Source of the DNA: Pseudomonadales bacterium
GTDB taxonomy: Bacteria > Pseudomonadota > Gammaproteobacteria > Pseudomonadales > Pseudohongiellaceae
Reading direction: 5' to 3'
NCBI GenBank assembly: GCA_022819645.1
Contig: JAJEGU010000033.1
Coordinates: 27,377-91,376 of the forward strand
DNA length: 64,000 nt
Both the position numbers and the translations under genes were made by a program. The notes under the pieces were generated by a model. That model did not search any database. It was not told the DNA's origin and worked only from the letters and a program-made list of their open reading frames with translations. This document shows, piece by piece, positions 25,824-35,065 of the stretch; position 1 is the first letter of the stretch; each line of letters starts with the position of its first letter.

Positions 25824-27922
25824 GCCTGCCGCCGGTCCCACTCCGCAAAACTGCTGTCGCCCTCGGCAAGTTCCTTCAGCAGGTTTGCGGGCTGCCAGTT
25901 GGTTGCGCCGTGTTGCCGCCGGAATTCCAGAATCTGCTCGTACACCTTTTTCAGGCCGACCTGATCGGCATAAAACATGGGGCCGCCCTTGGCCACCGGG
26001 AAGGCGTAGCCGAAAACATAGACCACATCCACATCCGAAGCCCGCTGGGCAATGCCCTCCTCAAGAATCCTGGCGCCTTCATTGACCAGAGGATACATGC
26101 AGCGGGCGATGATCTCTTCGGCGCCGATTTCGCGCCGGGCGATGCCGAACTTCTCCGCCTCTTCGCGAATCATGGCCTCGACTTCCGGGTCGGGAATGCG
26201 CTTGCGGGTTTCGCTGTCGTAACGGTAATAGCCGGCGCCGGTTTTCTGGCCGTGGCGGCCGGATTCCACGAGCCGCGTGCTCACCGCGTAGGGACGCGGA
26301 TCATCGCCGGTGGTTCCCCGGGACTGCCGCGCCTTGTAACCCACATCGAGCCCCGCCAGATCGCCCATGGCCACCGGCCCCATGGCCATGCCGAATTGCT
26401 CGAGGGTTGAATCAACCTGCCGGGGCGTGCAGCCCTCAAGCAGCAGCAACTGTGCTTCGCGGCCATAGCCGGTGAGCATGCGATTGCCGATGAAACCGTA
26501 GCAGACGCCGGACAGCGCGCAGACCTTGCCGATTCGCTTGCCGAGGCGCATTACCGTGGCGAGGGCGTCGGCGGCGGTTTTTTCGCCGCGGACCACCTCA
26601 AGCAGGCGCATGACATTGGCGGGGCTGAAGAAGTGCGTGCCGAGTACGTCCCCGGGCCGGGCGGTAGCCGCGGCAATGGCGTCCACGTCCTGATAGGAAG
26701 TGTTGGTGGCGAGAATGGCGCCGGGTTTGCAGGTCTGGTCGAGTTTGGCGAAGATTTCCTTCTTCAGCTCGAGATTCTCGAACACCGCCTCGATCACGAT
26801 GTCGGCATGGGCGATGTCGGCATAATCCGTGGTGCCGGTAATCAGGCCCATGCGCCGCTTGACGTCGTCCTCGCTGAGCTTGCCGCGCTTGACGGTGATG
26901 CCGTAGTTCTTGCGGATGATTTTCATGCCCCGGTCCAGGGCTTCGTCGCTGACTTCAAGCAGGATCACCGGAATACCGGCGTTGGCGAAACACATGGCGA
27001 TGCCGCCGCCCATGGTGCCGCCGCCGATGATCGCCGCCTGGCTGATTTCACGCTGGGGAGTTTCCCTGGGCAGGCCCTTGATCCTGGCGGCCTGCCTTTC
27101 GGCGAAAAAGATATGGCGCATGGCGGCGGATTCCGGCGAGGTTACCAGTTCCCGGAACAGTTCCCGCTCCCGCTCGAGCGCCTGGTCGATGGGCAGATTG
27201 ACCGCGGCTTCGAGACAACTCACGATACGGTCGGGAGCGATCTGGCCCCGGGCCCGGGCATTGACCCGTTTGCGCGCCTGCTCGAAGAAGCCGGGTTCGA
27301 TGGTGTCCGGGTCGATGACCACATCGCGGATGCGCTTCAGTGGCGCGCCGGAATCCACCAGGTCCCGGGCGTAGCGCCTGGCGCCTTCGAGCAGATCGCC
27401 TTCGATGATTTCATTCACCAGGCCCATGTCGTGGGCCTTGCCGGCGGGCACCGGATTGCCCGAGGTGATGATGTCCAGCGCGGCCTTGACGCCGGCGATG
27501 CGCGGCAGGCGCTGGGTGCCGCCGGCGCCGGGAAGCAGGCCGAGCTTGACCTCGGGCAGGCCCACTTTCGCGCTGGCTACGGCGCAGCGGTAATGGCAGG
27601 CAAGCGCCACTTCAAAGCCGCCGCCGAGGGCAGTGCCGTGGATCGCGGCAATCACGGGCTTGCTTGAATTTTCCAGCGCGCCGAGTACTTCCGGCAGGCC
27701 GGGCGCCATGGGCGGCTTGTTGAATTCGGTAATGTCGGCGCCGGCGATGAAGGTCCTGCCTTCGCAGGCGAGAATCACGGCTTCGGAATCGTCCCGCTGG
27801 GCCGCCTGGATGGATTTGAGAATGCCTTCCCGCACGCGCTGGGCGAGGGCGTTCACCGGTGGATTGTTGACGCTGATGACGCCGATCTTGTCCTGTACGG
27901 AATAGCTGACTGCCTGCGACAT
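25820..27922 (-). CDS. Multifunctional enoyl-CoA hydratase/3-hydroxyacyl-CoA dehydrogenase, FadJ-like
   Basis: 700 residues from the ATG at 27922 (AGGGAG upstream); the track start at 28078 adds an unsupported tail through a repeat. The order is an enoyl-CoA hydratase/isomerase domain at about 1-190 ([32 protein letters not shown]), an NAD-binding domain at about 295-475 ([13 protein letters not shown]), and two C-terminal dehydrogenase modules. It carries out the hydration and oxidation steps of beta-oxidation. No thiolase gene is adjacent. The arrangement resembles peroxisomal-type bifunctional enzymes. Confidence 0.88.
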   Translation of the reverse strand: MSQAVSYSVQDKIGVISVNNPPVNALAQRVREGILKSIQAAQRDDSEAVILACEGRTFIAGADITEFNKPPMAPGLPEVLGALENSSKPVIAAIHGTALGGGFEVALACHYRCAVASAKVGLPEVKLGLLPGAGGTQRLPRIAGVKAALDIITSGNPVPAGKAHDMGLVNEIIEGDLLEGARRYARDLVDSGAPLKRIRDVVIDPDTIEPGFFEQARKRVNARARGQIAPDRIVSCLEAAVNLPIDQALERERELFRELVTSPESAAMRHIFFAERQAARIKGLPRETPQREISQAAIIGGGTMGGGIAMCFANAGIPVILLEVSDEALDRGMKIIRKNYGITVKRGKLSEDDVKRRMGLITGTTDYADIAHADIVIEAVFENLELKKEIFAKLDQTCKPGAILATNTSYQDVDAIAAATARPGDVLGTHFFSPANVMRLLEVVRGEKTAADALATVMRLGKRIGKVCALSGVCYGFIGNRMLTGYGREAQLLLLEGCTPRQVDSTLEQFGMAMGPVAMGDLAGLDVGYKARQSRGTTGDDPRPYAVSTRLVESGRHGQKTGAGYYRYDSETRKRIPDPEVEAMIREEAEKFGIARREIGAEEIIARCMYPLVNEGARILEEGIAQRASDVDVVYVFGYAFPVAKGGPMFYADQVGLKKVYEQILEFRRQHGATNWQPANLLKELAEGDSSFAEWDRRQA

Positions 27923-28048
27923 GGGGGCTCCCTGGATTTGTGGCCTGCTGGGGCGAAATGCGCGACGCCGGTCACGACTGTGCCGGAACGGGCGAGATAA
28001 TAGCATAGGGAAGGCGGCAATCCCGCCATTCTGCGCGTAGCCCACCCC

Positions 28049-28073
28049 CGTCATTCTGCGCGCAGGATGACGA
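28049..28073. repeat. Family B REP-like fragment
   Basis: GTCATTCTGCGCGCAGGATGAC is a short perfect REP-type palindrome; another half-copy (CATTCTGCGCGTAG) lies at 28027. Both lie in the divergent promoter region of the fadJ-like and acyl-CoA dehydrogenase genes. Confidence 0.6.
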
Positions 28074-28128
28074 TACAACCTGTCTCCGCCTGTGCTAACT
28101 TGTCGCCCTTCGCGGCGGGGAGGCCGGC

Positions 28129-29274
28129 ATGATCAGAGACCAGGAGACCCTGAACCAGTTGCTTGCGTTGATCGAGCGATTCGTCCGCGAACGGCTGGTT
28201 CCCGCCGAAAACCGGCTCGCCGAAGACGAGCGCGTACCCGATGAAATCTTTGCGGAAATGAAGCAGCTCGGCCTGTTCGGGCTGACGATACCGGAACAGT
28301 ACGGCGGCCTCGGCCTGACCATGGAAGAGGAAATTCACGTCGCCATGGAACTCGGCAAGACCTCGCCCGCCTTCCGTTCGCTGGTCGGCACCAACAACGG
28401 CATCGGTTCGGCGGCCATCGTTTTCAACGGAACCGAAGCCCAGAAGCAAAAATACCTGCCCCGATACGCCAGCGGAGAATGGCTCAGTTGCTTCTGCCTC
28501 ACCGAACCCGAAGCCGGCTCCGACGCCGCCTCCCTGCGCACCACGGCAAGCCGCCGGGGCGACCATTATCTGCTCAACGGCGCCAAGCGCTTCATCACCA
28601 ATGCGCCCCTGGCCCATACCTTCAACGTCATGGCCCGCACCGATCCGGACATCCAGGGCGCCCGGGGCATTTCCTCGTTCATTGTGGAGCGCGGCACGCC
28701 GGGCATCACCCTGGGCGCGGTGGACCGCAAGATGGGTCAGGCAGGCTCGCTCACCTGCGACGTGATCTTCGAGGATTGCCCGGTTCCCGCGGAAAACATC
28801 ATCGGCGAGGAAGGCGAGGGATTCATTACCGCGATGAAAGTGCTCGACCGGGGCCGGCTGCATATTTCCGGCGTCGCCGTGGGCCTGGCGGAACGCCTCA
28901 TAGCCGACGCGCTCGACTACGCCATGCAGCGCAAGCAGTTCGGCAAGCCCATCGCCGAGCAGCAACTCGTCCAGGCCATGCTTGCCGATTCGCGCACCGA
29001 AGCCTGGGCCGCCCGCTGCATGGTGCTGGAAACCGCCCGCAAGCGCGACGCCGGCGAGAACATCACCCTGGAATCCGCCGCCTGCAAGCTGTTTTGCGCG
29101 GAAATGGCGGGCAAGGTGGCAGACCGCGCGGTGCAGATTCACGGCGGTTCAGGCTACATGGCGGAATTCGCCGTGGAGCGCTTCTACCGCGACGTCAGGC
29201 TGCTGCGCCTCTACGAAGGCACCAGCCAGATCCAGCAACTCGTCATCGCCAGGAACATGATCCGCAACGCCTGA
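28129..29274 (+). CDS. Acyl-CoA dehydrogenase
   Basis: 381 residues with the full three-part acyl-CoA dehydrogenase fold. Signatures are LTEPEAGSDAASLRT (flavin/substrate region, about residue 125) and QIHGGSGYMAEFAVERFYRDVR near the C-terminus. It is a soluble FAD enzyme that forms the alpha,beta double bond of acyl-CoA and passes electrons to ETF. It is divergent from the fadJ-like operon, and together these give two consecutive beta-oxidation steps. Confidence 0.9.
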   Translation: MIRDQETLNQLLALIERFVRERLVPAENRLAEDERVPDEIFAEMKQLGLFGLTIPEQYGGLGLTMEEEIHVAMELGKTSPAFRSLVGTNNGIGSAAIVFNGTEAQKQKYLPRYASGEWLSCFCLTEPEAGSDAASLRTTASRRGDHYLLNGAKRFITNAPLAHTFNVMARTDPDIQGARGISSFIVERGTPGITLGAVDRKMGQAGSLTCDVIFEDCPVPAENIIGEEGEGFITAMKVLDRGRLHISGVAVGLAERLIADALDYAMQRKQFGKPIAEQQLVQAMLADSRTEAWAARCMVLETARKRDAGENITLESAACKLFCAEMAGKVADRAVQIHGGSGYMAEFAVERFYRDVRLLRLYEGTSQIQQLVIARNMIRNA

Positions 29275-29296
29275 AGATCCTGCTTGCCTCCACGTT

Positions 29297-29400
29297 GGTA
29301 TTCTCTGAAAAACTCCATCCGTGGAGTTTTTCATTATCGCAAAACAAAAGCGTGGTTTTGTTTTGCTCCTGAGCTCTGACTTGATCCGAGCTTCTCTTGG
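29297..29400 (+). repeat. Family C double hairpin followed by a decayed family D hairpin
   Basis: 29297-29338 is the type copy of family C (stem GAAAAACTCCA/TGGAGTTTTTC, loop TCCG). 29339-29366 is a second perfect stem (GCAAAACAAAA/TTTTGTTTTGC). A degenerate family D sequence (GAGCTCTGACTTGATCCGAGCTTCTC) follows. It sits 23 bases after the acyl-CoA dehydrogenase stop and probably terminates that transcript. Confidence 0.8.
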
Positions 29401-29469
29401 GTTTGGAAGTCGGTATTCGTGGGGGTAGAATCGACCTGGGGCTCGTGCGGAGGCCCGGGGAGCAAGCTC

Positions 29470-29901
29470 ATGTACGACAAGATTCTGGTGGCGGTGGATT
29501 TGTCCGATGATTCCCACAAGGTGATCGCAACCGCGGTGCGGCTCGCCGAGGACCCGGCCAAGCTCTGCCTCGTGCATGTGGTCGAGCCCGTGGCGGCTGC
29601 ATACAGCATGGATTTGTACGCGGTCAATATCAATGAACTGCACGAGGAAGCCGTGGCCTACGCCGCCGAGCGCCTCAGGAAAATCGCCAGGGAAGACGGG
29701 CTGCGGGAAGACCGGATCTATACCCTGCCCGGCTCACCCGCCACCGAAGTGCCCAATCTCGCCGAGGAAATCGAAGCCGACGCCATCGTCATCGGCAGCC
29801 ACGGCCATTCCGGCTGGAAAGCCCTCATCGGCTCCACCGCCATGAAGCTGCTGCACCACGCAAAATGCGATGTGCTTACCGTGCATGTATGCTGCGACTG
29901 A
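29470..29901 (+). CDS. Universal stress protein, UspA family
   Basis: 143 residues from the ATG at 29470 (GGGGAG upstream). It begins YDKILVAVDLSDDSHKV and ends with the ATP-binding type motif VIGSHGHSGWKALIGSTAMKLLHHAKCDVLTV (G-2X-G-9X-G-S/T pattern). UspA proteins are small cytosolic dimers induced in stationary phase or stress. A family A element follows 14 bases after the stop. Confidence 0.9.
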   Translation: MYDKILVAVDLSDDSHKVIATAVRLAEDPAKLCLVHVVEPVAAAYSMDLYAVNINELHEEAVAYAAERLRKIAREDGLREDRIYTLPGSPATEVPNLAEEIEADAIVIGSHGHSGWKALIGSTAMKLLHHAKCDVLTVHVCCD

Positions 29902-29915
29902 GTCGGGAGGAGGCC

Positions 29916-30080
29916 AGGAGCCTGCGCCGCAGGAATTCGCGAAAGCGAAAATTCGCTATCGCCGCGCCCCTGGCCGGTCGATTGAGGCGAATATTGGTGG
30001 ATATGCAACGAAATCGAGCGGCCGGGGGCGCGGATGAGAGCGGATTTGCAGCCGTGAATTCCTGCGGCGCAGGCTCCTAG
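29916..30080 (+). repeat. Family A MITE-like element, copy 1
   Basis: 165 bp with perfect 23-bp terminal inverted repeats (AGGAGCCTGCGCCGCAGGAATTC) and a nested inner palindrome (GCGCCCCTGGCCGGTCGATT with AATCGAGCGGCCGGGGGCGC). The right end carries the CTAG that gives the stop codon of the convergent synthase-like gene. No ORF inside is credible. Confidence 0.9.
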
Positions 30081-30958
30081 TCCCGCAGCAGATTGCCCGG
30101 GGAATACTGATCGGTCAGCACTCGCCGGCTCATGTCCCAGTCTACCCTGGTTGACATGCGGGCGGGATACTCCAGCAGCGGAACGCCATAGGGATCCAGC
30201 CTTTCGGCGAGCCTCCGAGCGACGCCGCCGAGATCGCCCCGGGGCGGCAGCGCCCCGGAACGGGTGATGATGATGCGGTTGCCCGAAGTGGGCAGCTTGA
30301 AATTGTAGAACTCGTTCCACACCCGCTGGTAAGTCACCGATTCGTGATCGTACAGGCGGCTGGTGGAAAAGGTATTGGCGACGAGTACGCCGCCGGGGCT
30401 GAGAATCTGCTTCACCTCTTCGAGGAATTCCCGGGTGAGCAGATGCTCGGGAATATAGTCGCCGGTGAAGGCGTCGAGCATGATGTAGTCGTATTGCCTG
30501 CCGGCGAGCACGGCGCGCTTGATGAAAACCCGGGCATCGTTCACATGCACCCGCATGTTTTCGCTTTCCTCGAACAGGAAGAACTCCCTCGCCACGCTGA
30601 CCACCGCCGGGTCGATTTCGATCACATCGATGCGCGCCTCGGGAAACAGGTCGCCGAAAGTCATGGGAATCGAGCCGCCGCCGAGGCCGGCGATGAGAAT
30701 CGACTCGGGCTCTGGGGTCAGCAGCAGACCGGCGAAGCTCATTCTGGTGTAGCTGAAGACCAGGCGTTCCGGCTCGTTGAGATCGATGCAGGTCTGGTTG
30801 CGGTCGCCGCGGTGGACATTGAATATCAAACAGCGCCGCGGGCCGTTCTGCTCCACGGTGATGTCGCGATACAGCGAACGTTCCTCATGGATGACGTCAG
30901 CGGCCACCGGCGCCGCCAGCGCCAGCAGCAGCATGGGCGCCAGTATTCTAGGATTCAT
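30077..30958 (-). CDS. Spermidine synthase-like methyltransferase-fold protein
   Basis: 293 residues from the ATG at 30958 (MNPRILAP...). A hydrophobic segment (LAPMLLLALAAPVAA) opens the protein, followed by a polyamine-synthase fold: ILIAGLGGGSIPM (nucleotide site), DVIEIDPAVV, and DAFTGDYIPEHLLT. In many bacteria this domain is fused to an N-terminal membrane domain; here the membrane part is the separate overlapping gene upstream. Its first hydrophobic segment could be a signal peptide or the last helix of the split protein. The stop codon TAG comes from the end of repeat A. Confidence 0.78.
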   Translation of the reverse strand: MNPRILAPMLLLALAAPVAADVIHEERSLYRDITVEQNGPRRCLIFNVHRGDRNQTCIDLNEPERLVFSYTRMSFAGLLLTPEPESILIAGLGGGSIPMTFGDLFPEARIDVIEIDPAVVSVAREFFLFEESENMRVHVNDARVFIKRAVLAGRQYDYIMLDAFTGDYIPEHLLTREFLEEVKQILSPGGVLVANTFSTSRLYDHESVTYQRVWNEFYNFKLPTSGNRIIITRSGALPPRGDLGGVARRLAERLDPYGVPLLEYPARMSTRVDWDMSRRVLTDQYSPGNLLRD

Positions 30959-31601
30959 GGCCGCGCATCGGAAGATAAAGTGAGCCTCGCTGGTAACCCG
31001 CAAGCAGGATTATCGCGGCGGCGATGAGCAGGGCGCTGACTGCGCCCCAGAGAATCAGGTTCAGTTCCCACCAGAGCACGAAATAGAACGAGGTGCCCAG
31101 GGTGCCGGCGGCGCTGCCGATGGTGGAAACAAAGAACAGCAGCCCCGCCATCTGGCCGCTGTGTTCTTCGGATTCCACCAGCAGCCGCACGGAGTACGGC
31201 GAGATCATGCCGAGCAGGGTGGTGGGTACCGAGAACATGACGATGGAGGCCAGCAGCGCGCCGTAGCGGATGTCCTCCACGGTGAGAAAGATCGGTCGCA
31301 TGATCTGGTCGGCAAACAGGATGATCGGCAGGGAAAACAGCGCGGCGCTGACGTAGAAACTGGCGAAAACCAGGGCATTGGGATTGCGCATGGAAAGTCG
31401 ACCGCCTACGAGATAACCCAGCGCCAGGGCGAGCATGAAGACGGTGATGATGCTGCCCCAGACCGAAACCGAGCCGCCGAAGTACGGCGCCATGATGCGC
31501 GCGCCGAGCATTTCCACGGTCATGATGCAGAAGCCGCTGACAAAGGCCACGGTGGCGACGACGGGCCGGGGCAGCGGAGAATGGTTCGCGGCTTCCGCCA
31601 T
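30948..31601 (-). CDS. Membrane domain partner of the spermidine synthase-like protein
   Basis: 217 residues with about six transmembrane segments. It begins VVATVAFVSGFCIMTVEMLGARIMAPYFGGSVSVWGSII, the standard start of membrane-bound fused spermidine synthase-like proteins. It overlaps the downstream catalytic gene by 11 bases in another frame. Whether it is a natural split, a frameshifted fusion or a programmed event cannot be decided from one sequence. It probably forms a complex with the downstream product at the inner membrane. Confidence 0.75.
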   Translation of the reverse strand: MAEAANHSPLPRPVVATVAFVSGFCIMTVEMLGARIMAPYFGGSVSVWGSIITVFMLALALGYLVGGRLSMRNPNALVFASFYVSAALFSLPIILFADQIMRPIFLTVEDIRYGALLASIVMFSVPTTLLGMISPYSVRLLVESEEHSGQMAGLLFFVSTIGSAAGTLGTSFYFVLWWELNLILWGAVSALLIAAAIILLAGYQRGSLYLPMRGHES

Positions 31602-31681
31602 GGTTTTTCCGTCCGGGGTGAAAGGCCAGACAAGGTATCAGACCGGAGGGCTTAATGGAATCCGGAATGTTTCTTTGGCGT

Positions 31682-31825
31682 AATTCTCATTTTGGCGCTC
31701 CATGCATGTCATTCTGCGCGAAGCGAAGCGTAGTCGCAGAATCTCTTGCAGTGGCCACACGATGAGATCCTGCGACTGCGCGCAGGATGACTGATATGAG
31801 CGCGCCCATTGGCATAATGAGAATT
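31682..31825. repeat. Family B element, complete copy
   Basis: 144 bp with terminal inverted repeats AATTCTCATTTTGGC and GCATAATGAGAATT (reverse complement AATTCTCATTATGC). Inside are two REP-like palindromes: GTCATTCTGCGCG..AGTCGCAGAAT, and GAT..CCTGCGACTGCGCGCAGGATGAC, joined by TGCAGTGGCCA. It fills most of the gap between the membrane-domain gene and the MerR-like gene. Confidence 0.8.
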
Positions 31826-31910
31826 GCTGGTTTCTTTGGCGCATCGCCGCTGACGGCAAATTGAAGGATTTGGTCGCAGTAACTTTGCAAATGAGGAATG
31901 ACCCGACAAC

Positions 31911-32705
31911 TTACCGAAGCCTGAGCAAGCGGCGGAAGGATTCGGCAACCAGTTCCAGGCGGGATTTTTCGTCCTCGTTCAGGCCGCGCACGGCAAGTTC
32001 GATATCGGGGGTGATCCTGACCCGGGACCAGGTTTCGACGGGGCGGACCTGGTCAAGCGGTACTCTCCCGTCAAGGCGCTTCAGTAGTTCAATCAGTTCT
32101 AATGCGTAGTCTTCAGGGAGTCTTCTCTGGGGCGCCCCCACGGCCATGGCCATCCTGAGTGTTTCTTCATCGTCTTCGTTCAGATGGTCCTCTGGCTCAA
32201 GTTCCACGTCGTCATCGGAATCCGAAGGATCGGTCATCCGCGCCACGGGGGCCTCCATTGTGGCTTCCTGGTCGGCGGCAGACTCCATGTCCCGCCAGGC
32301 GTGCTCTCTTGCGGCTCTTCTTGCCGCCGCCGTGACGCTGCGGGTCGGGGCTTTGGTCTTCTTGTCGAGGGCTTCCACCGCCAATCGCGCCGGCAGCACC
32401 CGGTTCGCCACCCGGTTGATAATTTGCTGGGGGAGTTTTTCGAACAGGCGGCGCAGATCCTGCAGGGTGAGCGGCTCGACCTCGCCGAGTTCTTCGGCTT
32501 CCCGCACTTGCTGGATAAACAGCAGCCGATCCCGCACCAACGCCGGATAACGCGTGCGCCTGCCGCGCCGCCCCACTCGCGGCAGCAAGTCTTCCTGCAC
32601 GTAATAGGCGATCGTGCGCCGGTCGAAGCCGGTTTCCTGTTCCAACTCTTCAGCGGTGTAGCTGCGCTGGTTGTGTAACACCGGATTGGGTTGTTGATAT
32701 GTCAT
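31911..32705 (-). CDS. MerR-like helix-turn-helix regulator
   Basis: 264 residues. The N-terminal winged helix-turn-helix covers about residues 14-85 (YTAEELEQETGFDRRTIAYYVQEDLLP, then RRTRYPALVRDRLLFIQQVREAEELG). A long charged middle with an acidic stretch (SDSDDDVELEPEDHLNEDDEE, about 160-182) and a C-terminal domain follow. It has no clear ligand-binding cysteines. It is divergent from the ARPP-1 gene, with repeated ACTGTCA sites in between, one ending only a few bases upstream of its own start codon. It is probably the repressor or activator of both genes. Confidence 0.7.
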   Translation of the reverse strand: MTYQQPNPVLHNQRSYTAEELEQETGFDRRTIAYYVQEDLLPRVGRRGRRTRYPALVRDRLLFIQQVREAEELGEVEPLTLQDLRRLFEKLPQQIINRVANRVLPARLAVEALDKKTKAPTRSVTAAARRAAREHAWRDMESAADQEATMEAPVARMTDPSDSDDDVELEPEDHLNEDDEETLRMAMAVGAPQRRLPEDYALELIELLKRLDGRVPLDQVRPVETWSRVRITPDIELAVRGLNEDEKSRLELVAESFRRLLRLR

Positions 32706-32707
32706 TT

Positions 32708-32784
32708 ACTGTCAATTAAATGCAATTAACTGTTGACATTTATGTCGCCGCCTTTATACTGTCATCTACTGGCGATAACTGTCA
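32708..32784. promoter_or_regulatory. Promoter and operator array between MerR-like and ARPP-1 genes
   Basis: ACTGTCA occurs at 32708, 32758 and 32778, and the related ACTGTTGACA at 32729. The spacings of 21, 29 and 20 bases are close to whole helical turns. TTGACA (32733-32738) and TATACT (32755-32760), 16 bases apart, form a strong promoter for the ARPP-1 gene. The ACTGT motifs overlap both boxes, so a bound regulator would directly affect RNA polymerase. Confidence 0.7.
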
Positions 32785-32855
32785 AGAAAGAGAAGCAGGC
32801 GCCCGGCAACCTTCCCTCCCGGCAATCAGCCATCAATCAATCCAAGGAGAACCTT

Positions 32856-33857
32856 ATGCATCCCGTACAAAACTTCCTGTCCGGCGCCAGGCCGGGCGAA
32901 CCCCTCAGTTGCGGCGGACTCGCGGTATTCCCGCTGCAATCCTCTGCCAAAGCCAAAATCGACTACCTGTTGCTCGGCGAGGCGCTCGAAGCGAATCTCG
33001 TTTCCGTGCGCGAAATTTCCGAAAGCGGCAGCGTGCCGGAATTGCTCGTGGAGAACCGCGCAGACCGCCCCGTGCTCATTATCGACGGCGAGGAACTCAT
33101 CGGTGCCAAGCAGAATCGCGTGGCCAACCTTACCCTGCTCGTGCCCGCCGCCAAAACCACCACCATCCCGGTTTCCTGCGTTGAAGCGGGCCGCTGGTCC
33201 CGGCAAAGCCAGGAATTCGCACTCGCCGAACGGCTTGAGTTTGCCAGAGGCCGGGCGGAAAAGCTTGCCAGCGTGCATCAATCCATGCGCAGCACCGGCG
33301 GGCGCCGTTCCGACCAGAGCCGGGTGTGGCGCAATATCGCCGAAAAAGCCGCCAATATGGGCGCCGAGTCGGCTACCAGCGCCATGTCCGCGATCTACGA
33401 AAAACACTCACGCGGGCTCGATGAACTCGTGCGGCAATTCCAGGCGCTGGAAGGCCAGTCCGGCGCGGTATTCGCCATCGGCAACAGCATTTGCGGCCTT
33501 GACGCCTTTGACAAGCCGGCCACCTTCGCCACCCTGCTGCCCAAACTCGTGCGCAGCTACGGTATAGACGCCATGGAGCTTGGCCTGAACAATGAAACCG
33601 CGCCGGCAATCGAGGAAGTGGGCGCCTTCCTCAAGAATCTCGCCGCGGGAAAAATCGAGGAGCACCCGGCGGCAGGGCTTGGGGACGACATCCGCATTGA
33701 AGCCCGGGACGTGATCGCCGGCGGCCTTGTGGCCGAATCAAGCCTGCTGCACCTCGCCGCCTTCAACGAGCCGCGCAGGCGCCGCGAGAATGCCGGAGAC
33801 CGAAGCAGCTTCGCCGACTATCGCCAGCGAAGAAGCAGCTACCGCAGACGGAGATAG
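32856..33857 (+). CDS. ARPP-1 domain protein
   Basis: 333 residues from the ATG at 32856, which has AAGGAGA upstream; the track start at 32733 lies in the promoter. The core reads SESGSVPELLVENRADRPVLIIDGEELIGAKQNR, then VPVSCVEAGRW-like sequence, the hallmark of the ARPP-1 family as I recall it. The name refers to association with ADP-ribosylglycohydrolase and phosphatase-type proteins. The last 25 residues are strongly basic (RRRRENAG..YRQRRSSYRRRR), which suggests nucleic-acid or membrane contact. The biochemical activity is unknown. Confidence 0.72.
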   Translation: MHPVQNFLSGARPGEPLSCGGLAVFPLQSSAKAKIDYLLLGEALEANLVSVREISESGSVPELLVENRADRPVLIIDGEELIGAKQNRVANLTLLVPAAKTTTIPVSCVEAGRWSRQSQEFALAERLEFARGRAEKLASVHQSMRSTGGRRSDQSRVWRNIAEKAANMGAESATSAMSAIYEKHSRGLDELVRQFQALEGQSGAVFAIGNSICGLDAFDKPATFATLLPKLVRSYGIDAMELGLNNETAPAIEEVGAFLKNLAAGKIEEHPAAGLGDDIRIEARDVIAGGLVAESSLLHLAAFNEPRRRRENAGDRSSFADYRQRRSSYRRRR

Positions 33858-33904
33858 TAACCTGGGGAAAATACCCGTGCTCCGGATATTCCGTGGCCGC
33901 CCTT

Positions 33905-33945
33905 TCGTCATTCCGCGACTCTGCTTCGCTACGCGCAGAATGACA
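33905..33945. repeat. Family B REP-like palindrome
   Basis: GTCATTCCGCGACTCTGCTTCGC...GCGCAGAATGACAT, a single half element. It lies between the convergent ARPP-1 and APH-like genes and could form a terminating hairpin. Confidence 0.7.
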
Positions 33946-33977
33946 TGTATGGATTGTGCATACCAACCCGGAGCGGT

Positions 33978-35057
33978 TCAATTCTCGATTCTTCCGCTGA
34001 TGATGAGGCCGCACATCCGCTGCAATACGTAAGCCTTTTGCAGGAAGCTTGCGAAGCGCTGGTCCTTCGTGTGGCCGTGGTAGTAGCGATAGTAGATCTG
34101 CTGGCCCACCACGAGCAGCCGGAACAGGGCAAAGCAGAAGTAGAAAGGGAAACCCTCCACGGCAATGCCGGTGCGCTCCTGGAAACGGCTGAGGATTTCG
34201 GCCCGATCCGGGGCGCCCGGCACGTCCGAAGGCATGGTGCGCGCCTCGCGGTACCAGTCCGGGTCGCTGGCCTGCACCCAGTAGCCCAGGGTGTAGGCCA
34301 GATCCATTACCGGGTCGCCCACGGTCGCCATTTCCCAGTCGAGCACGCCGATGAGCCGGAGCGGATCGTCCAGGGAGAAAATCACGTTGTCGAGCTTGTA
34401 ATCATTGTGAATCACGCTGGCGCGGCCGCTTTCCGGGGGCAGGTGGTCGAGCAGCCACTTGATGGTGTCATCGCAGTTCACCGTGTCCTCGGTGACGGCG
34501 TTTTCCCAGCGCCGGATCCAGCCTTCCACCTGGCGCCGCACATAGCCCACCGGACGGCCGAAACCGTCGAGACCGGCCTCGGCCAGATCCACCGAATGCA
34601 ATTCCCCCAGCACATCGAAAAAATTGAGCAACTGCCGGCGCGCCTGTTCCGGGCTCAGCTTCAGTTCCGGCGGATACTCGCGGCGGATCACCAGGCCGCG
34701 GATGTAGTTCATCAAGTAGAAATCACAACCGATGACTTCCGGGTCGGCGCAGAAATGCAGGGGCCTGGGGCCATAGGGAAACACTTTTCCCAATGCCGAC
34801 AGCACCCGGTGCTCCCGGGACATGTCATGGGCCGACTTCACCTTGCTGCCGAACGGCGGCCGCCGCAGCACCCAGTTTTCGGCGCCGCTGGAAAGCAGAT
34901 AAGTCAGGTTGGAGTGGCCGCCGGGAAACTGCCGCACTTCCAGGCCGCCCGCGGCTTCGCCAAGCACCGGGCGCAGATATTCCCGCAGCCGCTCAAGCGG
35001 CAGTTCTTCTCCGGGCCTGATCCGGCCCGCCCGGTCTTCGAGTCTGGCATCGGTCAT
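33978..35057 (-). CDS. Aminoglycoside phosphotransferase-like kinase (ACAD10/11-type)
   Basis: 359 residues with an APH/choline-kinase fold. The catalytic loop is VIHNDYKLDNVIF (about residue 210) and the metal-binding segment is LDWEMATVGDPVMDLAY. Proteins of this type are regularly encoded next to acyl-CoA dehydrogenases, as in the ACAD10/ACAD11 fusions. There they phosphorylate 4-hydroxyacyl-CoA so that the hydroxyl can be removed. The same context here (two acyl-CoA dehydrogenase genes upstream on the same strand) suggests that role. It is the last gene of a four-gene cluster. Confidence 0.8.
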   Translation of the reverse strand: MTDARLEDRAGRIRPGEELPLERLREYLRPVLGEAAGGLEVRQFPGGHSNLTYLLSSGAENWVLRRPPFGSKVKSAHDMSREHRVLSALGKVFPYGPRPLHFCADPEVIGCDFYLMNYIRGLVIRREYPPELKLSPEQARRQLLNFFDVLGELHSVDLAEAGLDGFGRPVGYVRRQVEGWIRRWENAVTEDTVNCDDTIKWLLDHLPPESGRASVIHNDYKLDNVIFSLDDPLRLIGVLDWEMATVGDPVMDLAYTLGYWVQASDPDWYREARTMPSDVPGAPDRAEILSRFQERTGIAVEGFPFYFCFALFRLLVVGQQIYYRYYHGHTKDQRFASFLQKAYVLQRMCGLIISGRIEN

Positions 35058-35065
35058 GGCGGCAT

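Noticed and set aside
29149-29643. Recurrent peptide MKNSTDGVFQRIP shared by several track ORFs
   Set aside because: It is the translation of the family C hairpin (also at 47059, 47272 and 63860), not a conserved protein segment. Likewise MPQGSSDLIRASLAAS comes from family D.
29865-30080. Short ORFs inside family A elements (also at 40352, 44372, 58464 and 59670)
   Set aside because: They repeat in every copy because the DNA repeats; they have no ribosome sites and the element's interior is palindromic.
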